NCBI GenBank assembly: GCA_017534965.1
Contig: JAFXVA010000005.1
Location: forward strand, 1-45,111
Direction: 5' to 3'
DNA from: Elusimicrobiaceae bacterium
Lineage (GTDB): Bacteria; Elusimicrobiota; Elusimicrobia; Elusimicrobiales; Elusimicrobiaceae
DNA: 45,111 nucleotides
Each line of letters starts with the position of its first letter. Position 1 is the first letter of the stretch. Both the position numbers and the translations under genes were made by a program. This document shows positions 17,699-23,743 of the stretch, in pieces. The notes below the pieces were generated by a model. The model searched no databases. It was not told where the DNA came from and saw only the letters and a program-made list of their open reading frames with translations.

Positions 17699-17704
17699 TA
17701 TAAT
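17699..17704 (+). promoter_or_regulatory. -10 element of the tRNA-Ser promoter
   Basis: TATAAT at 17699-17704 is 24 bases upstream of the mature tRNA 5' end. The -35 region (around 17676-17681, TTTTAT) is poor. A start point near 17711 would give a leader of about 18 bases for RNase P removal. Confidence 0.5.
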
Positions 17705-17728
17705 TTAGATACAACCCGTTTTTAATTA

Positions 17729-17815
17729 GGAGAGGTGGCCGAGCGGTTTAAGGCGTTAGTCTTGAAAACTAATATACGGGAAACTGTATCGAGGGTTCGA
17801 ATCCCTCCCTCTCCG
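17729..17815 (+). tRNA. tRNA-Ser (anticodon UGA)
   Basis: The 87-base sequence folds as a class II tRNA. The acceptor stem is GGAGAGG (17729-17735) with CCTCTCC (17808-17814) and discriminator G at 17815. The anticodon loop CTTGAAAAC gives UGA, decoding UCA and related Ser codons. A long variable arm follows, and the T arm is GAGGG-TTCGAAT-CCCTC (17791-17807). The CCA end is not encoded. A terminator follows 9 bases later. Confidence 0.97.
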
Positions 17816-17847
17816 TAAAATTTAAACCCCGCTTTTGTGGGGTTTTT
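17802..17847 (+). repeat. direct repeat copy 1: tRNA-Ser 3' end plus terminator
   Basis: These 46 bases, from the T-loop end of the tRNA through the terminator stem, recur exactly at 18006-18051. With two 1-base differences at the ends the similarity spans about 56 bases (17798-17853 and 18001-18056). Copy 1 is part of the intact tRNA gene. The arrangement is what integration into a tRNA 3' end leaves behind. Confidence 0.9.
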
Positions 17848-17848
17848 T
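17824..17848 (+). terminator. intrinsic terminator of tRNA-Ser
   Basis: The stem AAACCCC (17824-17830) pairs with GGGGTTT (17839-17845), with loop GCTTTTGT and a run of six T. It lies just after the tRNA gene and is repeated downstream at 18028-18051. Confidence 0.85.
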
Positions 17849-17866
17849 AATTTTTACGAGTTGGAA

Positions 17867-18005
17867 GCAATGGCAACTGCTTGCCGTTGCGTAGGGATTC
17901 GAAAGGCGGAGCGATGTTTTTGTTTGAGGTGCTTTTGCACCGAAAGGCAAAAACCGCGAGCCCGGGCTGGAGCAAATTTCGTAAAAAATTTGACGAAAGC
18001 CGAAT
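17867..18005. other. GC-richer structured segment between the tRNA-end repeats
   Basis: Three hairpins are visible: GCAATGGCAA/TTGCCGTTGC (17867-17876 with 17881-17890, one G-U pair in RNA); GGTGC/GCACC (17928-17932 with 17937-17941) nested inside GTTTTTG/CAAAAAC (17916-17922 with 17948-17954) and GCG/CGC (17911-17913 with 17955-17957); and TTTCGT/ACGAAA (17977-17982 with 17993-17998). GGGATTCG (17894-17901) can pair with CGAATTCCC (18001-18009). The segment also contains GCCCGGGC. I see no credible protein; two overlapping frames here (17837-18022 and 17881-18072) run through hairpins and the terminator. It may be a small RNA or a short insertion or mobile repeat. Confidence 0.55.
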
Positions 18006-18051
18006 TCCCTCCCTCTCCGTAAAATTTAAACCCCGCTTTTGTGGGGTTTTT
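18006..18051 (+). repeat. direct repeat copy 2: remnant of tRNA-Ser 3' end plus terminator
   Basis: This is an exact 46-base copy of 17802-17847, 204 bases downstream. It is not preceded by a tRNA body: the 5' acceptor, D arm and anticodon arm are missing. It again ends in the terminator stem (18028-18051), which would insulate the plus-strand gene pair starting at 18099. Confidence 0.9.
18028..18051 (+). terminator. second copy of the tRNA-Ser terminator
   Basis: The stem AAACCCC/GGGGTTT with loop GCTTTTGT is identical to the copy after tRNA-Ser, followed by five T. It may stop transcripts crossing the structured segment. Confidence 0.75.
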
Positions 18052-18086
18052 AATTTACATCAACTGGAATAACTATAAAAATAAGC

Positions 18087-18092
18087 TATAAT
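18087..18092 (+). promoter_or_regulatory. -10 element 6 bases before the nuclease-like gene
   Basis: TATAAT at 18087-18092 is followed by six bases and then ATG at 18099, so the mRNA should be leaderless. The matching -35 is weak (TGGAAT at 18065-18070 with 16-base spacing). Confidence 0.5.
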
Positions 18093-18098
18093 TAACCT

Positions 18099-18914
18099 AT
18101 GGCAAAGCAAAATAATAAAGAAAAGAATAATATGGAAATTATTCTAGAAGAATTAGGCCCCAGATTTAAAGATTATAAAAATTATGCCTATCAACCTTCT
18201 GATGAAATAGCTATTTTAAAAGCTGTCCTATTAGCAAAACATAAACGTTTGACAGAGTCAAACAGATTTAGACAAAACTATAATTTTACCCTTATGCAAA
18301 ATTCAAAAGAATCTGTTGAAAATATCTTAGAGCGCGCCATAACACTAACTAACAATAATCAAATGAAAGATTCTTTTTATAACCAATATCCCTTTGACAG
18401 AGGCCAGCATATAGACTTACTACACAAAACTAAACAAGGTTTTGAAGCAATAGAATTAAAACAATGGGCTAATGATAAAGATTCCCCCCTTTATGCCTTA
18501 ATAGAAATTTTAAAATATTATTTTTTACTAATTAAAAAAGAACATCTTGAGTTTAAAAAAGAAAATCAATATCTTAAACAAGAACAGATTAAAGAATTAA
18601 CCATTCTTGCCCCTTTAGAATATTACAAAAATTTTGATTTTTTAAATACTTTTAATGAATTAAAAAAATTGTCTGATAAACTTGCTGCTTCTCTTAGTAA
18701 AGAAAGGAATATCCCTATTAAAATTTTCTTTAAATATTTTAATTTAGAGCCAAATATTTTTGAAAATATAAAAAATTCTTTAGTAGATAAAGAGGGTAAT
18801 TCCTTAAAAAACAAAGAAAAAATTATAACCGATTGGACTTTTAAAGAAAATCAAGAAAAATTAAAACAAATAGAAACTAATTTACTATGGCTAAATTGGA
18901 AAACAATTTTTTAA
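18099..18914 (+). CDS. uncharacterised protein with PD-(D/E)XK nuclease-like core
   Basis: I do not recognise this 271-aa protein as a named family. Residues 100-135 read as a restriction-nuclease-like core: D106 in RGQHIDLLHK, then a strand ending IELKQW with E119-x-K121, followed by a helix (ALIEILKYYFLLI). That D-x12-E-x-K pattern fits the PD-(D/E)XK fold, but the evidence is only local. The rest is Lys- and Asn-rich and helical. The gene is AT-rich (bases 18721-18780 contain 7 G/C of 60), stands on the plus strand after the duplicated tRNA end, and overlaps the following metallo-beta-lactamase gene by 28 bases. A second start, at codon 12 (18132), is possible. A nucleic-acid-cleaving role with its partner is an inference. 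Confidence 0.75.
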   Translation: MAKQNNKEKNNMEIILEELGPRFKDYKNYAYQPSDEIAILKAVLLAKHKRLTESNRFRQNYNFTLMQNSKESVENILERAITLTNNNQMKDSFYNQYPFDRGQHIDLLHKTKQGFEAIELKQWANDKDSPLYALIEILKYYFLLIKKEHLEFKKENQYLKQEQIKELTILAPLEYYKNFDFLNTFNELKKLSDKLAASLSKERNIPIKIFFKYFNLEPNIFENIKNSLVDKEGNSLKNKEKIITDWTFKENQEKLKQIETNLLWLNWKTIF

Positions 18915-20146
18915 TTATTCACCGCGGAACAAAAGAAATTGGCGGTTCTTGCCTAGAAATAGCACAAAACCATACGCATATTTTATTTGATTTCGGTTTG
19001 CCATTATCTTCTATGACAGAAGAAAAAGAAAATAAAAAATACCGCCTAAATATCCCAGGAATTTATAAAGATAGCAAACAAAAAAATACAAAAATTAAAG
19101 TTGTTTTTATTACCCACGCTCACCCGGACCATTATGGTCTTTTAAGCGAAATTTCGCCTAAAATACCAATTTATTTAAGCAGGGCAACTTATAATTTAAT
19201 TACAAAAATTGCACCGCTTATTAAAGAAAACCATATAAAAAATCTTAATTTTAAAATTATTAAATCTAATGAAGAAATAATTATTAATAAAATAAAAATA
19301 CAAGCCCTTGCCGTTGATCATAGCGCCCCTGAAGCCCTTGCTTATAAAATAACAATAAACAATAAAACTTTAGTATATAGTGGCGATTTGCGCGCCTATG
19401 GATATAATGCTTATAAAACAGAAAACTTTATTAAACAAGCAAAAAATGCCGATTATTTAATTTTGGAAGGCACAACACTTGGCAGGCAGCAAAAGCCCCC
19501 CTTTTTAGAGAAAGATTTAACAAAACTATTAGAAAAAGAATTTAGCAAAAATAAACTTAATTTAATTTACTTTTCCTCTCAAAATTTAGATAGATTTGTT
19601 TCCGTCTATAAAGCTGTGCGCAAAACAAAAAAGATTTTGGTAATAGATCCTTATACTTGTGCTGTTTTGGAAAATTTAAAAACTCTTAGCAAAAATATTC
19701 CGCAATATTTTTGGCAAGATATCCGTATCTATTTTGCAAACAATAAACAAACTGCGAAATTAGATAACAAAATATTTACTTATAAGAAACAAAAAATTAC
19801 TTTAAAAGAAATTTTAGAAAATCCTAATAATTTTGTTCTAAAAGCCAATTTTAATATAACACAAAAAGTTATAAAAAATATAAAAAATATCAATTTAATT
19901 CATAGTGCTTGGCAAGGTTATCTTACGGAAGATAATATTTTTATTAAAATTGCAAAAAAACACAATTTAAAAATAAAACAAATTCACACTTCCGGACATG
20001 CTGATATTAAAACTTTACAAAAAATAGTTCAAGGTATAAATCCAAAACAAATTATTCCAATTCATACAGAATTTACCAAAAAATATAAAAAATTTTTTGG
20101 TGATAAAATCACACTATTAAAAGATGAACAAATTTTACCTATATAA
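18887..20146 (+). CDS. beta-CASP-type metallo-beta-lactamase hydrolase, probable nuclease
   Basis: The 419-aa protein has the metallo-beta-lactamase motif THAHPDH (H77-x-H79-x-D81-H82), a later metal ligand in VDHSAPEAL (about 143), Asp in YSGDLRAYG (about 166) and the C-terminal SGHADIKTL and IIPIHTE motifs. A roughly 180-residue insert between the Asp and the SGHA motif is arranged as in beta-CASP nucleases such as RNase J and CPSF-type enzymes, which cut RNA or DNA. It is shorter than RNase J (about 550 aa) and lacks its C-terminal domain. It starts inside the upstream PD-(D/E)XK-like gene in another frame, so the two are coupled. Its 3' end overlaps the convergent gene by 8 bases. Confidence 0.85.
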   Translation: MAKLENNFLIIHRGTKEIGGSCLEIAQNHTHILFDFGLPLSSMTEEKENKKYRLNIPGIYKDSKQKNTKIKVVFITHAHPDHYGLLSEISPKIPIYLSRATYNLITKIAPLIKENHIKNLNFKIIKSNEEIIINKIKIQALAVDHSAPEALAYKITINNKTLVYSGDLRAYGYNAYKTENFIKQAKNADYLILEGTTLGRQQKPPFLEKDLTKLLEKEFSKNKLNLIYFSSQNLDRFVSVYKAVRKTKKILVIDPYTCAVLENLKTLSKNIPQYFWQDIRIYFANNKQTAKLDNKIFTYKKQKITLKEILENPNNFVLKANFNITQKVIKNIKNINLIHSAWQGYLTEDNIFIKIAKKHNLKIKQIHTSGHADIKTLQKIVQGINPKQIIPIHTEFTKKYKKFFGDKITLLKDEQILPI

Positions 20147-20597
20147 TCTTATTTTCTTGTAAATATTTTTCTAAAATTTCAGCGGCATTTTTAACTTTAT
20201 CAGCGCAAGGCCTTTTGGCATAATATTGGGCTGTTCTTTCTTGTGGAATTGGGCTGCTTGGCCCTTCTGAAAGTCCCAAAAGTTCACGACAAATAATTGA
20301 GCCGTTTTCTTTCTTAAACTCTTGGCAAATTTCTTGCACGCGAGCATAAAATTTTGCTTTTTCTGCGTGATTTGTTGGGTCTTTAGGGGCATATTTTAAA
20401 GATAAAGCCATACACATTGCACTAACCGCCCCGCAGACTTCTCTTTGACGGCCAAGTCCACCCCCAAAACAGGCAGAAAGTTTTAAAGCTGTTTCCTTAT
20501 CAATATCAAGCTCTTTTGCAAAGGTGCAAAAAACTGCTTGCGCGCAATTATATCCGTTTAAAAAAAGTTCTTTTGCTTGTTCACATTTATTTGTCAT
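20139..20597 (-). CDS. C_GCAxxG_C_C family protein
   Basis: The 152-aa protein carries the name-giving motif: GYNCAQAVF (about 15-23), SACFGGGLGRQREVCGAVSAM (about 41-61) and a later Cys in IICRELLG. Members are small Cys-rich proteins thought to be redox-active or metal-binding, often with an N-terminal or adjacent membrane partner; the reaction is not known. It is the last gene of the lipid-type operon, one base after the stop of the membrane methyltransferase-like gene. It might supply electrons or metal to the radical SAM enzyme upstream, which is a guess from context. Confidence 0.88.
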   Translation of the reverse strand: MTNKCEQAKELFLNGYNCAQAVFCTFAKELDIDKETALKLSACFGGGLGRQREVCGAVSAMCMALSLKYAPKDPTNHAEKAKFYARVQEICQEFKKENGSIICRELLGLSEGPSSPIPQERTAQYYAKRPCADKVKNAAEILEKYLQENKII

Positions 20598-20598
20598 T

Positions 20599-21600
20599 TT
20601 ATTCCTTATTAATTTTACATGTTCCTTTTGAAGTTAAACAATATTTTTTAAATAATTTAAAACAGGGGCATCCGTGATATTTTTCATAAACTAGCATACA
20701 GGGGCAATTCCATTTTAAGCCATATAAACACATCGCCACAATCACATAGAAAAAATAAAAGAAAACATGGTGTATATAAAGCCCTAAAAGGCCAAAAACA
20801 AACAACATCCCTGATTTAGAGCGATAAGAAAAAGCTGTTTTTTCCGGTTTTAAACTATATCCTAAATATAAATGAATAAACACAAGTCCGCCAAGCACGC
20901 TTAAATTAATTTGATGTGTAGCTGTAAAATAAAATAAAGTCAGTGCTATAATTAATCGCACTAAAACACTCCAAATACCCGATAGCGTAAGACTTAACAT
21001 ACGAACATTGTTTTGATAGAAAGTATAATCAGAATTTTTTTGAAGCAACAATTTTTCTTCTGCTTTAGCCCGTTTATACATTAAGGGCAAAAATACGACA
21101 CTGACAAAAACAAGAGTAAAGGCATTGGCAACTAATAAACTTGCGCTCCAACACCATAATAAAAGGGAGGCATACATCGGATGCCTTGCCAAAGCATAAG
21201 CACCGGTAGTTTGTAAGGGATGCTTTTCCTTAATTTCTATATTATCAGACCATAAACACCCTATATTAAATTTAGCCCACAGATGCCATATTGTGGAAAA
21301 TACCACACCTATGCATCCAACTATAAAGAAGAAATATTGTGCCATAAGCGGTAAATCTGCCTGCCCCCAAGAAGCAATCCAACAAGGGAAAAGTAATAAA
21401 ACTAAAAGCAACATTTCTTTGGTAGAAAAAAAATGTTTTTTTTGCTTTTCAAGTTTTTGTAATTTCAAATGATGTTCGTAAAATTTCCATACTACCGCAG
21501 CTAAAAGAATTACACCTGTTATATAAACAAGTATAATTCCTATCAAAAATAAATGAGGATTTTGCGCCTTTTCACTTGCCTGCAACAACCAATTTATCAT
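20599..21600 (-). CDS. membrane methyltransferase-like protein (ICMT/PEMT family) with Cys-rich tail
   Basis: The start at ATG 21600 has GGAGG 7 bases upstream; a longer GTG frame to 21666 lies within the upstream gene. The 333-aa product is a multi-pass membrane protein. At about 130-165 it has the isoprenylcysteine/phospholipid methyltransferase signature (KEKHPLQTTGAYALARHPMY), where RHPxY is the diagnostic core. After more membrane segments there is a short Cys-rich tail (CPCMLVYEKYHGCPCFKLFKKYC) seen in ferredoxin-thioredoxin-reductase-like or metal-binding ends. ICMT/PEMT enzymes methylate lipids or prenylated proteins at membranes using SAM. It overlaps the Lgt-like gene by 29 bases. 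The substrate is unknown. Confidence 0.8.
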   Translation of the reverse strand: MINWLLQASEKAQNPHLFLIGIILVYITGVILLAAVVWKFYEHHLKLQKLEKQKKHFFSTKEMLLLVLLLFPCWIASWGQADLPLMAQYFFFIVGCIGVVFSTIWHLWAKFNIGCLWSDNIEIKEKHPLQTTGAYALARHPMYASLLLWCWSASLLVANAFTLVFVSVVFLPLMYKRAKAEEKLLLQKNSDYTFYQNNVRMLSLTLSGIWSVLVRLIIALTLFYFTATHQINLSVLGGLVFIHLYLGYSLKPEKTAFSYRSKSGMLFVFGLLGLYIHHVFFYFFYVIVAMCLYGLKWNCPCMLVYEKYHGCPCFKLFKKYCLTSKGTCKINKE

Positions 21601-22207
21601 CTTTACGCCTCCAAATAATAAAAACACATATCGGAATAAATAAAATAGCCAACCATTGATATACACTTAAATTTGCAAATACTCGCGGTTCTATTCTCCA
21701 AAATTCAATTACAAAACGCATCAATAAATAGGAAAGCAAATAAATAGGAAATAATAAATCCGCTCTTTGTATTTTAAGGTAAAATAAATATAAACTTATT
21801 GCCATGATAAATTGAAATACACTTTCTATTAATTGCACGGGAATAAAAAGAGTTCCCCCGCAACATCCGTTTAAATAACATCCTATTTTACCAAAACCGA
21901 CTGCAACAGCTAATGGAATAACAAACCTTCCGCCAAAACCGCCCTTATTACCGCTACATTTTTTATATAAATTTATTGCCAAAAATGCGCCAAGAATTCC
22001 ACCCATCACACTTTTGCCTTGAATAATAAAACCATGCAGGCCATAGGAAAGCCATATAGGCACTTTTGCCCCTAAAATAGTTCCTATAAAAGCACTTACA
22101 TAAATAGGAAAGCGCACTTTTTCAGGCGGGCGCGGCATTTTTAATTTCCAAGCGACCAAAGCACCTACAATTATACCGATAAGCGAGAATAAAACATATG
22201 CAAACAT
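21572..22207 (-). CDS. Lgt-like (prolipoprotein diacylglyceryl transferase family) protein
   Basis: The 211-aa protein is a multi-pass membrane protein related to Lgt: a Gly-rich membrane core (GKSVMGGILGAFLAINLYKK), the signature-like GKIGCYLNGCCGG, and PVQLIESVFQF, equivalent to the PSQLYE segment of Lgt. True Lgt enzymes are usually 260 aa or more, so this is a short, divergent member. Lgt moves diacylglyceryl from phosphatidylglycerol to a Cys thiol. Given its operon with a Tes-like radical SAM enzyme and a membrane methyltransferase, it may use a lipid in a different reaction, and I would not name it lgt. Confidence 0.8.
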   Translation of the reverse strand: MFAYVLFSLIGIIVGALVAWKLKMPRPPEKVRFPIYVSAFIGTILGAKVPIWLSYGLHGFIIQGKSVMGGILGAFLAINLYKKCSGNKGGFGGRFVIPLAVAVGFGKIGCYLNGCCGGTLFIPVQLIESVFQFIMAISLYLFYLKIQRADLLFPIYLLSYLLMRFVIEFWRIEPRVFANLSVYQWLAILFIPICVFIIWRRKDDKLVVAGK

Positions 22208-22211
22208 ATTA

Positions 22212-22427
22212 TTAAAGCGATACTAAACCTAAACAAGTTATAAAAAACAAAAATGGAATTGCTATTACTATCCCAATTATTATTAAAAAGATAATACCAA
22301 CTGTTACCCAAACAGAACGAGGTTTAGGTTCAGTTGAAGAAGTTTGTTCTGTTCCTTTCTGATTTTCAACTTGATTTAGAACTTGTGGTGATTCTTGTTT
22401 GGTTGAATCTTTATTATTTTCTACCAT
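22212..22427 (-). CDS. 71-aa tail-anchored membrane protein of unknown function
   Basis: The first 38 residues are polar and low in complexity (Asn, Gln, Glu, Thr, Pro), followed by one long hydrophobic segment (VTVGIIFLIIIGIVIAIPFLFF) and a very short tail. A good ribosome site (AAGGAG) precedes the ATG, and its ATG overlaps the stop of the radical SAM gene (ATGGTAG). No family is recognisable. It may anchor or regulate the neighbouring membrane enzymes. Confidence 0.75.
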   Translation of the reverse strand: MVENNKDSTKQESPQVLNQVENQKGTEQTSSTEPKPRSVWVTVGIIFLIIIGIVIAIPFLFFITCLGLVSL

Positions 22428-23740
22428 GTTATCTCCTTTTTTAAAGCATTATGAACACAAAATGGAATAACTTTGCCGTTGCCAATACTTACTCCCGTGC
22501 AACATTTTTGAGCGCGTTGCCAATCAAAAGTATCTGCGTCCATAAAATTTTTAACTATAATACGAACTATTTTCATATCTTTATGACAAGAGCCATCCCC
22601 TTGTGCAAATTCTTGCAGTTTTTCAAGCATAAAATTGCTCCCCAAAACCCGCCCGACGAAGCATTTACACACATTTTTTTTCATATAGTCTAAAATCGTT
22701 TTATCAAATGCTATACGATTAGAAATTTGTGTTTTACATTTAGAATAATCAACATAATCGCCCAAAGAATAAACTTTATCGCCTTGACAAAATAAAAAGC
22801 CCAAACTTGTGCAATTTTCGTGCGAACAAGGCAGAGGTATTAAATCTTTATACTTCATATATTCGCTACCTGCGATAGCTAATAGAATATCTTCCTGTAA
22901 GACGGAGGCAATAGCCGTTCCTACGGCACTACCAACCTTTGTTAATCGCTGAAAAGTAATACCGGAAATATGTTTTAAATCAACAGCTAATTTTAAAATG
23001 GCAGGTATTTCTTTTAAATTACCTTGATAAACCGTAACAGCCAAACATATTTTTATTTCGGCTTTATTTAAGAGATTTAAAATTTTTTGTTTTTTAGATA
23101 ACAAAGCTTTACCACGCAATATTTTATAAACCTCATCATCAAAACCATCAAATTGTAAATAAATTTCCACTCTGTCTTTGTGTTGCTTAATAAATTCAAA
23201 AATACTTGTATCGGAAAGTAAATTAAGGCCGTTTGTATTAATTAAAATACGCCCAATATCTGCTTTTAATGCTTCCTGTAAGATTTCCTTAAATTGAGGA
23301 TGCAACAAACATTCCCCCCCGCTAATTTGTAAAACATCTAAATGGCCTTGTTCAACTTTAAGTAATGTTTGTAAGCGAGCTTTAAATTCCGCTACAGAAA
23401 TATAATGCTGTTCTTTTTTACCGAAATAACAAATAGGACAAGACAAATTACAGGCATCAGTTATCTCTATAAGTCCTGTGCAAATATGTTGTTTATGCTC
23501 CTCACACCAACCGCAATCTTGTCCGCAATTACCTTTAAATTTTGTAACTGCTTTAAAAGGTTTACCCTCTACATCATAGGTTTTATCAAAAAAGCGCTTT
23601 GCATCTTTTGCGATTTTAACCAAAAAATCTCCATGTAACGGACATTTTTTCTCTAGCCACACTTCCGCCCCTTTTTTTACTTTTAGTGCCGGAATCGTCT
23701 TTAAACATTTTGGACATAGAGATTCTGTTTTTTGTTTCAT
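22421..23740 (-). CDS. Tes/MJ0619-like radical SAM enzyme, candidate lipid-coupling enzyme
   Basis: The 439-aa protein has an N-terminal Cys module (C9, C12, C33-PLHG; then C72, C76, C79, C87), the radical SAM motif C97-NLS-C101-PI-C104, the GGE motif ISGGECLLHPQF and many C-terminal Cys, ending FMDADTFDWQRAQKC...GKVIPFCVHN. That ending closely follows the C-terminal motif of archaeal MJ0619/Tes, which couples two phytanyl chains to make tetraether lipids and uses several Fe-S clusters. Bacterial homologues exist with mostly untested roles. Here it follows a phospholipid acylation fusion by 3 bases and precedes an Lgt-like gene, so a membrane-lipid substrate is likely. An alternative is another radical SAM C-C bond-forming or methylating reaction. 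Confidence 0.85.
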   Translation of the reverse strand: MKQKTESLCPKCLKTIPALKVKKGAEVWLEKKCPLHGDFLVKIAKDAKRFFDKTYDVEGKPFKAVTKFKGNCGQDCGWCEEHKQHICTGLIEITDACNLSCPICYFGKKEQHYISVAEFKARLQTLLKVEQGHLDVLQISGGECLLHPQFKEILQEALKADIGRILINTNGLNLLSDTSIFEFIKQHKDRVEIYLQFDGFDDEVYKILRGKALLSKKQKILNLLNKAEIKICLAVTVYQGNLKEIPAILKLAVDLKHISGITFQRLTKVGSAVGTAIASVLQEDILLAIAGSEYMKYKDLIPLPCSHENCTSLGFLFCQGDKVYSLGDYVDYSKCKTQISNRIAFDKTILDYMKKNVCKCFVGRVLGSNFMLEKLQEFAQGDGSCHKDMKIVRIIVKNFMDADTFDWQRAQKCCTGVSIGNGKVIPFCVHNALKKEITW

Positions 23741-23743
23741 ATA

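Noticed and set aside
17637-17714. Longer radical SAM protein starting at TTG 17714
   Set aside because: The extra residues have no conserved features and the extension includes the extended -10 promoter at 17643-17651.
18001-18020. A second tRNA-Ser gene
   Set aside because: Only the T-loop end and 3' acceptor strand are present; no 5' acceptor, D arm or anticodon arm precedes them.
17837-18072. Two overlapping short reading frames (61 and 63 codons) after tRNA-Ser
   Set aside because: They run through hairpins and the duplicated tRNA end and terminator, have no ribosome site, and their products show no plausible fold.
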